DNA of 64,000 nucleotides from Mycobacterium sp. NS-7484 (GTDB lineage Bacteria; Actinomycetota; Actinomycetes; Mycobacteriales; Mycobacteriaceae), in NCBI RefSeq assembly GCF_001953975.1, contig NZ_MBEJ01000127.1, positions 1 through 64,000 of the forward strand. Reading direction: 5' to 3'. Shown here piece by piece: positions 8,665 through 16,716 of this stretch; positions within the stretch are counted from its first letter, which is position 1, and every line of letters starts with the position of its first letter. The position numbers and the translations under genes are program-made. Under the pieces are notes generated by a model. The model did no database searches. It saw only the letters and a program-made list of their open reading frames with translations, and was not told the origin of the DNA.

Positions 8665-9078
8665 CTAGACCCGGCGCCGCTTGGGCGGACGGCAGCCGTT
8701 GTGCGGCTGCGGAGTGACGTCGGAAATCGCGCCCACCTCGAGGCCGGCGGCCTGCAGCGAGCGGATGGCGGTCTCGCGGCCCGAACCCGGACCCTTGACG
8801 AACACGTCGACCTTCTTCACGCCGTGCTCCTGCGCCTTGCGGGCAGCGTTCTCGGCGGCCAGCTGTGCGGCGAACGGGGTCGACTTACGCGAACCCTTGA
8901 AGCCGACGTGACCCGACGATGCCCAGGCGATGACGTTGCCCTGGGGATCGGTGATCGAGACGATCGTGTTGTTGAACGTGCTCTTGATGTGAGCGGCGCC
9001 GTGCGGGACGTTCTTCTTTTCCCGGCGGCGGGTGGTCTTACCGCGCTTGGCGCCGGCTGCCTTCTTCGGGGGTGCCAT
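8665..9078 (-). CDS. rpsK: 30S ribosomal protein S11 (uS11)
   Basis: S11 lies on the 30S platform near the mRNA exit site. The 137 residues begin with a lysine-rich extension ([19 protein letters not shown]). The conserved core follows: [60 protein letters not shown] and the C-terminal [17 protein letters not shown]. It is five bases downstream of rpsM and 14 bases upstream of rpsD, so almost certainly cotranscribed with both. Confidence 0.97.
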   Translation of the reverse strand: MAPPKKAAGAKRGKTTRRREKKNVPHGAAHIKSTFNNTIVSITDPQGNVIAWASSGHVGFKGSRKSTPFAAQLAAENAARKAQEHGVKKVDVFVKGPGSGRETAIRSLQAAGLEVGAISDVTPQPHNGCRPPKRRRV

Positions 9079-9083
9079 CGTGG

Positions 9084-9458
9084 TTACCTAGCCTTCTTCT
9101 TGCCGGCGATGGTGCGCTTCGGACCCTTGCGGGTACGCGCATTGGTCTTGGTCCGCTGGCCGCGCACCGGCAGACCACGGCGGTGCCGCAGGCCCTGGTA
9201 GCAGCCGATCTCGATCTTGCGGCGAATGTCGGCCTGCACCTCGCGGCGCAGGTCACCCTCAACCTTGAGGTTGCCTTCGATATAGTCACGCAGAACGGTC
9301 ACCTGATCGTCGGTCAGGTCCTTGGTGCGCATGTTCTTGTCGATGCCCGTCGCGGCGAGAATCTCGTTCGAACGGGTACGGCCGATGCCGTAGATGTAGG
9401 TCAGGGCAATCTCCATGCGCTTGTCGCGCGGAAGATCAACGCCCACGAGCCGTGCCAT
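9084..9458 (-). CDS. rpsM: 30S ribosomal protein S13 (uS13)
   Basis: S13 forms part of the 30S head and contacts the P-site tRNA and 50S bridges. The 124 residues include [60 protein letters not shown] and a basic [20 protein letters not shown] tail. It is separated from rpmJ by about 190 bases in which I see no gene, and followed closely by rpsK. Confidence 0.97.
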
Positions 9459-9645
9459 GTGGCGGTTTCCTTCTTCTCTGTCGGAGGTCTGGTCCCAGCC
9501 CGTTCCCGTCAGCCCCTAAGGGCTCCAAGGGGTCCGGCCTCCGTGCCGGACGTGGATGACTGCTCATCGCGGATGAACGGCGGATCCGTTCAGTGGTGCT
9601 GGGAGTTCATCATTCAGTTGTGTTGTGATCCGTCAGTTGACGGGA

Positions 9646-9759
9646 TCAGCCCTGCCGCTGCTTGTGGCGGGGATCGCTGCAGATCACCATGACCCGCCCA
9701 TGCCGGCGGATCACCCTGCACTTATCGCAGATGGGCTTGACGCTCGGGTTCACCTTCAC
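9646..9759 (-). CDS. rpmJ: 50S ribosomal protein L36 (bL36), zinc-binding form
   Basis: A 37-residue gene. Reading from GTG 9759 it begins [20 protein letters not shown] and ends [13 protein letters not shown] before TGA at 9646-9648. The C-x2-C and later C and H residues (CDKC, CSDPRH) form the zinc-ribbon site, so this is the C-plus form; mycobacteria often carry a cysteine-free paralogue elsewhere for zinc limitation. The GTG start gives the exact family length. It sits between infA and rpsM as usual for this operon. Confidence 0.96.
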
Positions 9760-9844
9760 GGCTGTTCGATCCTTCTGGCTTGTTGGTGACATGCAGGCAC
9801 GCACGCCGCCGTTTCTCGTCGTTACTGGTCGGGCTTCTATCGGG

Positions 9845-10066
9845 TCACTTGTACCGGTACACGATGCGGCCCCGGGACAGGTCGTAGGGAGAGAGCTCCA
9901 CCACTACGCGGTCCTCGGGCAGGATGCGGATGTAGTGCTGCCGCATCTTGCCGCTGATGTGGGCCAAGACCTTGTGTCCGTTCTCCAGCTCAATGCGGAA
10001 CATCGCATTGGGCAGAGGTTCGACCACGCGACCCTCGACCTCGATGGCACCGTCTTTCTTGGCCAT
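9845..10066 (-). CDS. infA: Translation initiation factor IF-1
   Basis: IF-1 is a single OB-fold protein that occupies the 30S A site during initiation. The 73 residues run [20 protein letters not shown] through [20 protein letters not shown] and [20 protein letters not shown] to RIVYRYK, the full family length. ATG 10066 is the family start; the upstream in-frame reading is leader sequence. It is the first gene of the operon that continues with rpmJ, rpsM, rpsK, rpsD, rpoA, rplQ and truA. Confidence 0.98.
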
Positions 10067-10392
10067 ACTTTTCGGCGATCCTTGCTTTCGTTTCGTAGCT
10101 TCATCAGTCTCAATGCAGCCCGTCGTGATGCTGCGACCGACCAACTTCAAAACGTGAGCCGGATCGAGGCGAAGTTGCAGAAATTCAGCAGTTCCAAGAC
10201 GGGGCACGCAAAAAGTCGGCGCGATAGCCGCACCGTTGGTCCACAATACCCGCTCGGCGGCCGGTACCAAAATCACGGCTGATCAGCTCCGGCAACCCAG
10301 ATCTGTGCCGAAGATTGGTGCACGGCGATGCCGCCGTTCAGGCGAGAATGGTACGGACTGATCCGCGCTCTGCGAACGGAGACCCCGAGCTC
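10067..10392. other. Intergenic region between divergent infA and NfeD-like genes
   Basis: About 326 bases holding the infA leader (minus strand) and the upstream region of the NfeD-like gene (plus strand). The infA transcript leader would be about 170 bases if the promoter called here is right. I found no RNA gene. An in-frame reading upstream of the NfeD start (from 10315 or 10348) is possible but lacks a convincing ribosome binding site. Confidence 0.5.
10243..10270 (-). promoter_or_regulatory. Candidate sigma-A promoter for the infA operon
   Basis: On the minus strand TTGGTA (10265-10270) and TATTGT (10243-10248) are separated by 16 bases, a fair housekeeping match. It would leave a leader of about 170 nucleotides before infA. 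Judged by eye only. Confidence 0.38.
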
Positions 10393-10890
10393 GTGTTGGC
10401 TGTGTACCTGGCCGCATTCGTCGTCGGCGGCATTGCCGTTCTGGCCGCCCTGTTGCTCGCCGATGTCGGGCACGGCGACGGCATGCCCTTCCTGAGCCTG
10501 ACCGGCCTGTCGGTCGGCCTGCTCGGCGCGGGCGTCGGCGGCCTGATCGGCACCTGGCTCGGGCTGGGCGCCCTCTGGTCTGCGGTGCTGGCCGGAGCCT
10601 GCGCCGTCGTGCTGGTCTTCACCCTCAACGGTCTGTTGTTGCCCTACATGCGCCGGCAGCAGTCGAACTCCCACCACGGCCGGTCCTCCTACGTCGGCCT
10701 GCTCGGCACCGTCACCCTCGAAGTCCCGGCGGGCGGCTGGGGTGAGGTCTCGTTCGTCGACGCCGACGGCAATCGGGTGTTCTCCCGGGCCAAGAGCGAC
10801 GAGGCCGACGCGCTCCCCAAGGCCACCCGCGTCTACATCGCCGATATCGATCCGGATTTCGTCCACGTCGTCGCCGTTCCAGAAGCCTGA
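10393..10890 (+). CDS. NfeD-like membrane protein, flotillin partner
   Basis: About 165 residues. A first hydrophobic helix (LAVYLAAFVVGGIAVLAALL) and two more (SVGLLGAGVGGLIGTWLGLG and SAVLAGACAVVLVFTLNGLL) precede a soluble C-terminal region, LLGTVTLEVPAGGWGEVSFV then VYIADIDPDFVHVV, that fits an NfeD-type OB fold. NfeD proteins are typically encoded next to SPFH/flotillin genes and act with them in membrane microdomains; the next gene here is a flotillin. I chose GTG 10393, about ten bases after GGAGA; an ATG at 10348 would add 15 residues. Confidence 0.7.
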   Translation: MLAVYLAAFVVGGIAVLAALLLADVGHGDGMPFLSLTGLSVGLLGAGVGGLIGTWLGLGALWSAVLAGACAVVLVFTLNGLLLPYMRRQQSNSHHGRSSYVGLLGTVTLEVPAGGWGEVSFVDADGNRVFSRAKSDEADALPKATRVYIADIDPDFVHVVAVPEA

Positions 10891-10916
10891 GCAGTTCCAG
10901 AAGCCTGAGCAGTTCC
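10876..10916 (+). repeat. 18-bp tandem duplication across the NfeD-like stop codon
   Basis: GTTCCAGAAGCCTGAGCA occurs at 10876-10893 and again at 10894-10911, followed by a partial GTTCC. The first copy encodes the last residues (VPEA) and the stop of the NfeD-like gene; the second is untranslated and carries an identical stop. It is a recent-looking duplication that lengthens the spacer to the flotillin start. Confidence 0.85.
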
Positions 10917-10947
10917 CGAGCACTGACCCACCGAGAAAGGCACCACC

Positions 10948-12507
10948 GTGTCCCTGTTGCTCATCGTCGTCTTGGCCGCCATCGCCGCCATCCTGATCCT
11001 GGTGGTGCTGCCGATGGTCTATGTGAAGAACTACATCAAGGTGCCGCCCAACGAGGTGGCCGTGTTCACCGGCCGCGGCACACCCAAGGTGGTCCGCGGC
11101 GGGGCCCGGTTCCGGATGCCCGGCATCGAGCGCGTCGACATCATGAGCCTCGAGCCGTTCAACGTCAGCATCAACCTGCAGAACGCCCTGTCCAACAACG
11201 GTGTCCCCGTCAATGTCGAGGCGGTCGGTCTGGTCCGCATCGGTTCGGCCGATGAGGCCGTGCAGACCGCGGTGCAGCGCTTTTTGACCTCCGACCTCAA
11301 CGAGTTGCAGCGTCAGATCAACGAGATCCTGGCCGGGTCCCTGCGCGGCATCACCGCGACCATGACCGTCGAGGATCTCAACTCCAACCGCGACAGCCTG
11401 GCCCGCAGCGTCGTCGAGGAGGCCGGCGGCGATCTGGCCCGCATCGGCATGGAGGTCGACGTCCTCAAGATCGCCGGTATCTCCGACGCCAATGACTACC
11501 TGAAGTCGCTGGGCCAGCGCCGCATCGCCGAGGTCAAGCGCGACGCCACCGTCGGCACGGCCGAGGCCGAGCGCGACGCGCAGATCCAGTCGGCCAAGGC
11601 CCGCCAGGAGGGATCCATCGCGCAGGCCGAGGCCGACACCGCGATCGCGACCGCGAACCAGAAGCGCGATGTCGAACTCGCCCGGCTGCGCGCGCAGACC
11701 GAGGCCGAGAACGCCCAGGCCGATCAGGCCGGGCCGCTGGCCAATGCCCGCGCCCAGAAGGACGTCGGCATCGCGATCGAGCAGGCCGAGGCAGCCCGGG
11801 TGCAGGCCCGCATCGAGGTGGAACAGCGCCGTGCCGAGCAGGCGCAGGCCGCCCTGCAGGCCGACGTGATCGCCCCGGCCGAGGCGAAGCGACAGGCCGA
11901 CATCGCGATCGCCGAAGGTCAGCGGCAGTCCTCGATCCTGGCCGCCGAGGCCGCGGCCGAAACCGAGCGGCGCAAGGGTCAGGCCGAGGCCGACGCCCGC
12001 AAGGCCGCCGCCGACGCACTGCGGGTCGAGAAGCAGGCGGAGGCAGACAGCTTGCAGGCCAAGTTGGTCGCCGAGGCCGCCGGTAAGAAGGAACTGGCCG
12101 ACGCGCTGCGCGTCGAGCAGCAGGCCGAGGCCGCCGGTATCGAGGCCAAGCTGCTGGCCGAGGCCAACGGTAAGAAGGAGATCGCGGCCGCCCTCAACGG
12201 CTACACCGCCGACGCCGCGCGGCTGCTGATGCTGCCCGACGTGCTGGCCTCGGTGGTCAAGGCGACCGAGGCGGCCGCCTCGCCGCTAGCCGAGATCGAG
12301 CGGCTGTCGATCATCGGCGGGTCCCGCGACACCCAGGACGCCGTCGGCGGACTGCTCGGCATCAGCCCGCTGGCCGTGGCGAACATCCTCGAATCGCTCA
12401 AGTCCTCGGGCATCGACGTCGCGGCGATGCTCAAGGGTTCGGCAGATCCCGGCCCTGCCACCAATGGCAAGCCGGTGCCGACCGGGCCGGCCTCCACAGA
12501 CGAGTGA
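10948..12507 (+). CDS. Flotillin-like SPFH-domain membrane scaffold protein
   Basis: A 519-residue flotillin. One N-terminal membrane helix (LLLIVVLAAIAAILILVVLP) is followed by the SPFH domain (about residues 35-200; NEVAVFTGRGTPKVVRGGAR, LTSDLNELQRQINEILAGSL, LARIGMEVDVLKIAGISDAN). A long Ala/Glu-rich coiled coil runs from about 200 to 420 with internal repeats (two tandem units near ADALRVEKQAEADSLQAKLV and ADALRVEQQAEAAGIEAKLL). The C-terminus (GLLGISPLAVANILESLKSS) is typical. Flotillins organise membrane microdomains. The start is GTG 10948 after AGAAAGG. The NfeD-like gene lies directly upstream, so the two probably form one operon. Confidence 0.9.
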   Translation: MSLLLIVVLAAIAAILILVVLPMVYVKNYIKVPPNEVAVFTGRGTPKVVRGGARFRMPGIERVDIMSLEPFNVSINLQNALSNNGVPVNVEAVGLVRIGSADEAVQTAVQRFLTSDLNELQRQINEILAGSLRGITATMTVEDLNSNRDSLARSVVEEAGGDLARIGMEVDVLKIAGISDANDYLKSLGQRRIAEVKRDATVGTAEAERDAQIQSAKARQEGSIAQAEADTAIATANQKRDVELARLRAQTEAENAQADQAGPLANARAQKDVGIAIEQAEAARVQARIEVEQRRAEQAQAALQADVIAPAEAKRQADIAIAEGQRQSSILAAEAAAETERRKGQAEADARKAAADALRVEKQAEADSLQAKLVAEAAGKKELADALRVEQQAEAAGIEAKLLAEANGKKEIAAALNGYTADAARLLMLPDVLASVVKATEAAASPLAEIERLSIIGGSRDTQDAVGGLLGISPLAVANILESLKSSGIDVAAMLKGSADPGPATNGKPVPTGPASTDE

Positions 12508-12560
12508 ACCAGGCGTTCTTGAACGCCGACCGAGGTGAGAAAACCGCTGGCGGCGGGGCG

Positions 12561-12566
12561 CATAAT
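12561..12566 (+). promoter_or_regulatory. -10 element close to the start of the receiver-oxidoreductase gene
   Basis: CATAAT (five of six matches to TATAAT) ends eight bases before ATG 12575, so a transcript would start at or within a base or two of the start codon. No Shine-Dalgarno sequence is present in front of this ATG, in keeping with leaderless expression. Confidence 0.4.
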
Positions 12567-12574
12567 TACTAGCG

Positions 12575-14266
12575 ATGACTGGCCCCGCCTCCCAGCCCCG
12601 TAAACCCGTGATCCTCACCGTCGACGATGACCCCGCGGTGTCCCGGGCTGTTGCCCGCGACCTGCGTCGTCATTACGGCGAGCGGTATCGGATCGTGCGG
12701 GCCGAATCCGGCCCCGACGCCCTGGAAACTCTCAACGAACTGAAGCTACGCGGCGACACCGTCGCGGTGTTCGTCGCCGATTACCGGATGCCGCAGATGA
12801 GCGGCATCGAGTTCCTGGAATCGGCCATGGACCTCTACCCGATGGCCCGGCGGGTGTTGCTGACCGCCTATGCCGACACCACCGCGGCCATCGACGCCAT
12901 CAACGTCGTCGACCTCGATCACTACCTGCTCAAGCCGTGGGACCCGCCGCAGGAGAAGCTCTACCCGGTGATCGACGGCCTGTTGGAGGCCTGGCACGCC
13001 GTCGGCGACCGGGCCATCCCGCACACCAAGGTGATCGGGCACCAGTGGAGTTCGCGGTCCTGGGAGGTGCGCCAGTTCCTGGCCCGCAATCAGCACACCT
13101 TCCGCGCCTTCACCACCGACGAGCCCACGGGCCGCCAACTCCTCGACGCCGCCGGTCTGGACGGCCTGCAGTTGCCGGTGGTGATCACCGAGGGCGGGGA
13201 AACCCTCGTCGAACCCACCGACGGCGAACTCGCCGACATGCTCGGACTTTCCACCGCCCCGTCGCTGACGATGTACGACCTCGCAGTGATCGGCGGCGGC
13301 CCGGCCGGTCTGGCCGCCGCGGTGTACGGCGCGTCCGAGGGGCTCAAGACCGTGCTGATCGAAGGCACCACCACGGGCGGGCAAGCCGGTCGCAGCTCCC
13401 GCATCGAGAACTACCTGGGCTTTCCGACCGGGGTGTCCGGTGCCGAGCTGGCCACCTCGGCGCGGCGGCAGGCCGAGCGGTTCGGCGCCGAGGTGATCAC
13501 CACCCGCGAGGCCGTCGCCCTCGACGTCGCCGGCGCCGCCCGAACCATCACGTTCGCCGATGGCGAGACCATCGGTGCCCGCGCGGTCATCCTGGCCACC
13601 GGCGTGGAGTACCGCGAACTGCCGGTGGCCGGCTGCTGGGCCGATCCCGACAATCCGAGCCACCTCGTGGGTCGCGGGGTGTACTACGGCGCCTCGGTGT
13701 CGGACGCGTCCGAATGCCGCGGCGAGGACGTCTACATCGTCGGCGGGGCCAACTCGGCCGGGCAGGCCGCGATGTTCATGTCGCGCGAGGCGAAGTCGGT
13801 GACGCTGCTCGTCCGTGGGCCGTCGCTGGAGGCGTCGATGTCGTACTACCTCATCCAGCAGATCGAACAGACACCGAACATCCATGTGCGGACCTGCACC
13901 GAGGTCGTCGGCGCCACGGGTGAGGACGATCATCTCGTCCGCCTGGAGTTGGTGAACCGGCAGACCGGAGAGCACGAGGAGGTTCCGGCGACGCGGCTGT
14001 GCTGCTTCATCGGGGCAACTCCGCGCACCGACTGGCTCGACGGGGTGGTCGCCCGCGACGACCACGGGTTCATCCTGGCCGGGCCCGATCTGCGCGACGT
14101 GTGCGGCTGGACCCTGGACCGTCCGCCGCATCATCTGGAAACAAGTGTGCCCGGGGTGTTCGTTGCAGGGGACGTGCGGGCGGAGTCCGCCAAGCGGGTG
14201 GCGGCCGCCGTCGGCGAAGGGTCGATGGCAGTGATGCTCGTGCACCGGTACCTGGCCGAAGCGTGA
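12575..14266 (+). CDS. Fused response-regulator receiver/thioredoxin-reductase-like FAD oxidoreductase
   Basis: A 563-residue three-part protein. Residues 10-130 form a complete receiver domain (TVDDDP acid pocket at 17-19, phosphoacceptor Asp69 in VADYRMP, Thr97, Lys120 in LLKPW). Residues 150-225 look like a glutaredoxin fold (TKVIGHQWSSRSWEVRQFL, PVVITEGG). Residues 233-563 are a thioredoxin-reductase-type FAD/NAD(P)H module (VIGGGPAGLAAAVYG, ATGVEYRELPVAG, YIVGGANSAGQAA, GVFVAGDVRAES). Neither the CxxC of the glutaredoxin part nor that of the reductase part is present: the latter site reads YYGASVSDA near 371-378. The stop is 13 bases from the downstream histidine kinase, its probable partner. 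There is no DNA-binding domain. Confidence 0.88.
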   Translation: MTGPASQPRKPVILTVDDDPAVSRAVARDLRRHYGERYRIVRAESGPDALETLNELKLRGDTVAVFVADYRMPQMSGIEFLESAMDLYPMARRVLLTAYADTTAAIDAINVVDLDHYLLKPWDPPQEKLYPVIDGLLEAWHAVGDRAIPHTKVIGHQWSSRSWEVRQFLARNQHTFRAFTTDEPTGRQLLDAAGLDGLQLPVVITEGGETLVEPTDGELADMLGLSTAPSLTMYDLAVIGGGPAGLAAAVYGASEGLKTVLIEGTTTGGQAGRSSRIENYLGFPTGVSGAELATSARRQAERFGAEVITTREAVALDVAGAARTITFADGETIGARAVILATGVEYRELPVAGCWADPDNPSHLVGRGVYYGASVSDASECRGEDVYIVGGANSAGQAAMFMSREAKSVTLLVRGPSLEASMSYYLIQQIEQTPNIHVRTCTEVVGATGEDDHLVRLELVNRQTGEHEEVPATRLCCFIGATPRTDWLDGVVARDDHGFILAGPDLRDVCGWTLDRPPHHLETSVPGVFVAGDVRAESAKRVAAAVGEGSMAVMLVHRYLAEA

Positions 14267-14279
14267 GGAGCAGCTGAAG

Positions 14280-15782
14280 ATGGGCGAGATCTGCGTTCGC
14301 GACGAACTGCGGACCCTGTTCCTGTTCGAGCACCTGTCCGACGAGCAACTCGACACGCTGTGCCAGGCCGGCAGCATCGAGACGTTCCCGGCCGGCCCGA
14401 TCGTCACCGAAGGTGATCCGGCCACGTGCTTCTACGTGATGCTCGACGGTGAGCTGGTGATGTCGAAACGCTCCGGCGGCGTCGACATCCAGACCAACCG
14501 CACCTCGCAACGCGGCGTCTATTTCGGCGCCTGGTCGGCATACATCCCGGGCGAGGAGCACATTTACGAGGCGTCGGTGCGGCTGACCAAGCCGTCGCGG
14601 GTGTTCGTCCTGGACGCCAACGCCTTCGCGGGTTTCATGCAGTCCCAGTTCCCGATGGCGGTCCATCTTCTGGAGGGACACAAGGTCGGTGGACGCCGCA
14701 CCAGCCAGATCATCGACCAGCGCGAGAAGCTGCTGGCGCTGGGCAACATCACCGCGGGGCTGACCCACCAGCTCAACAACCCGGCCGCGGCCACCGCCCG
14801 CGCCGTGGCAGACCTGCGCGAGGGGGTCGGCAAGATGCGGCACAAGCTGGCGATGCTGGCCGACGGCAAGTTCACCCCGCAGGCGCTGCGAATGCTGGTG
14901 ACGATCCAGGACGAGGTGGCCGAGCAGGTCGCCAAGAGCAGGGGCCTGGAGTTCACCGCGCTGGAGATCTCCGACCGCGAAGACGAGATGGGCGACTGGC
15001 TCGAAGACCACGACATCGTCGGCGCCTGGGACTACGCGCCGACGTTCGTCGAAGCCGGCCTCGACATCGACTGGCTGGAACGCATTTCGGCGTCGGTCGA
15101 CGACGCGCTCCGCGACGGCGACACGTCGGCGACCCTGCAAGCCGCCCTCGGCTGGCTGAAGTACACGATCGACACCGAGTTGCGGATGAACGAGATCGCC
15201 GAGGCCAGCAAGCGGATCTCGGCGCTGCTGGCCGGCGCCAAGCAGTACTCGCAGATGGATCGCGGCTCCTACCAGAGCGCCGACGTCCACGAACTGCTGC
15301 GCAGCACGCTGATGATGTTCGGCGACAAGATCGGCAAGGACAAACCGGTCGCCCTGATCAAGGATCTCGACAAGACGTTGCCGGAATTGCAGTGCTATCC
15401 AGGCGATCTCAATCAGGTGTGGACCAACATCATCGACAACGCCATCCAGGCGATGGCAGGCCACGGCACCTTGACCCTGCGGACGTCGCGAGAGAACGAC
15501 GACATGATCCGGGTGGAGATCTGCGACGACGGGCCCGGGATATCCGAGGAGGACCTCGGCCATATCTTCACCCCGTTCTTCACCACCAAGCCGTTCGGTG
15601 AGGGCACCGGGTTGGGTCTCGACCTGGCGTGGCGCGTCGTGGTGAAAAAGCACCACGGGGATCTGCGGGTGGAGTCCCGACCGGGCAACACCTGCTTCAT
15701 CGTGCTCTTGCCGTTGCAGGCCCCCGAGCCGGATGCGTTGTACTCGGCCGACTTTTCGGAGCCGACTCCAGGATCTCGGTGA
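14280..15782 (+). CDS. Cyclic-nucleotide-domain sensor histidine kinase
   Basis: A 500-residue soluble kinase with no membrane helix. Residues 10-130 form a cNMP-binding-type beta-roll (LFLFEHLSDEQLDTLCQAGS, VTEGDPATCFYVMLDGELVM). A phosphoacceptor-like H163 lies in LTHQLNNPAAA. The HATPase domain follows (NIIDNAIQAM near 383-392, DDGPGISEEDLGHIFTPFFT, GTGLGLDLAWRVV). The stretch between the H-box and the N-box is over 200 residues, much longer than usual, with an acidic segment (SDREDEMGDWLEDHD). It is directly downstream of the receiver-oxidoreductase fusion and has GAGGAG before ATG 14280, so the two form an apparent intracellular two-component system. The ligand is unknown. Confidence 0.87.
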   Translation: MGEICVRDELRTLFLFEHLSDEQLDTLCQAGSIETFPAGPIVTEGDPATCFYVMLDGELVMSKRSGGVDIQTNRTSQRGVYFGAWSAYIPGEEHIYEASVRLTKPSRVFVLDANAFAGFMQSQFPMAVHLLEGHKVGGRRTSQIIDQREKLLALGNITAGLTHQLNNPAAATARAVADLREGVGKMRHKLAMLADGKFTPQALRMLVTIQDEVAEQVAKSRGLEFTALEISDREDEMGDWLEDHDIVGAWDYAPTFVEAGLDIDWLERISASVDDALRDGDTSATLQAALGWLKYTIDTELRMNEIAEASKRISALLAGAKQYSQMDRGSYQSADVHELLRSTLMMFGDKIGKDKPVALIKDLDKTLPELQCYPGDLNQVWTNIIDNAIQAMAGHGTLTLRTSRENDDMIRVEICDDGPGISEEDLGHIFTPFFTTKPFGEGTGLGLDLAWRVVVKKHHGDLRVESRPGNTCFIVLLPLQAPEPDALYSADFSEPTPGSR

Positions 15783-15825
15783 TTTCATCGGAATAGCCCC
15801 CGCCGAGAGCCGAGTTGAGGTGTTC

Positions 15826-16689
15826 ATGACCCAGACCACCGCGGGCCCCAAGCCTGACCTCGGCACGTTCGGCGCATTCGGCCACTACTCCCAGTTCCAG
15901 CAGTTGTCCCCGCAGCAGTTGCGCGACATCGAAAGCCTGGGTTACGGCGCGATCTGGGCCGGCGGCTCCCCGCCGGCCGAGCTGGACTGGATCGACCCGA
16001 TCCTGGCCGCCACCACCACCCTGCAGCTGGCGACGGGCATCGTGAACATCTGGTCAGCCGACGCCGAGGCAGTGGCAGGATCTTTCCACCGCATCGAGGC
16101 GGCCTACCCGGGCCGGTTCCTGCTGGGCATCGGGGTGGGACACCGAGAGGCGATCGGCGAGTACCGCAAACCTCTCGACGCACTCAACGACTACCTCGAC
16201 AAGCTCGACGAGTACGGCGTGCCGCGGCACCGCCGGGTGGTCGCCGCGCTCGGCCCGAAGGTGCTGCACCTGTCCGCGGCGCGTTCGGCCGGCGCCCACC
16301 CCTACCTGACCACCCCCGAACACACCGCCGGGGCCCGTGAGCTGATCGGCCCCGACGCGTTCCTGGCCCCCGAACACAAGGCGGTCCTGACCACCGATGC
16401 CGACAAGGCCCGGAGCGTGGGCCGCAAGGCGCTCGACGTCTACCTCGGTCTGTCCAACTACCTCAACAACTTCAGGCGCCTCGGCTTCACCGAGGAGGAT
16501 CTGGCCAAGCCGGGCAGTGACCGGTTCATCGACGCCGTCGTCGCGCATGGCACGGTGGACACCGTGGCGGCCCGCCTGCGGCAGCATCTGGAAGCCGGAG
16601 CCGACCACGTGCCTGTACAAGTGTTGACCTCACCGGCGAAACTGGTACCGGCACTGGCTGAACTCGCCGGGCCGCTCGGCTTGACGTAG
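15826..16689 (+). CDS. LLM-class F420-dependent oxidoreductase (first of two)
   Basis: A 287-residue luciferase-like monooxygenase (TIM barrel) of the mycobacterial F420-dependent group. Characteristic segments are LGYGAIWAGGSPPAELDWID, LATGIVNIWSADAEAVAGSF, HRIEAAYPGRFLLGIGVGHR and HPYLTTPEHTAGARELIGP. These enzymes typically transfer hydride from F420H2. The start is ATG 15826 (MTQTTAG); an extended reading from 15733 overlaps the kinase. It is 27 bases upstream of a close paralogue, and the pair occupies the place of Rv3463 in M. tuberculosis, next to rmlB. Confidence 0.9.
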   Translation: MTQTTAGPKPDLGTFGAFGHYSQFQQLSPQQLRDIESLGYGAIWAGGSPPAELDWIDPILAATTTLQLATGIVNIWSADAEAVAGSFHRIEAAYPGRFLLGIGVGHREAIGEYRKPLDALNDYLDKLDEYGVPRHRRVVAALGPKVLHLSAARSAGAHPYLTTPEHTAGARELIGPDAFLAPEHKAVLTTDADKARSVGRKALDVYLGLSNYLNNFRRLGFTEEDLAKPGSDRFIDAVVAHGTVDTVAARLRQHLEAGADHVPVQVLTSPAKLVPALAELAGPLGLT

Positions 16690-16716
16690 ACAACCCAAAG
16701 ACAAGGATTCTCATCG

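Noticed and set aside
12505-12532. TGAACC after the flotillin stop as a third SigL promoter
   Set aside because: With a 16-base spacer the -10 would read CGACCG, lacking the CGTRTC pattern; a leaderless-type -10 closer to the gene fits better.
14070-15866. Nearly 600-codon minus-strand frame opposite the histidine kinase
   Set aside because: It mirrors a kinase with all catalytic boxes. Third-position GC bias explains the lack of stops; no motif is visible in the antisense product.
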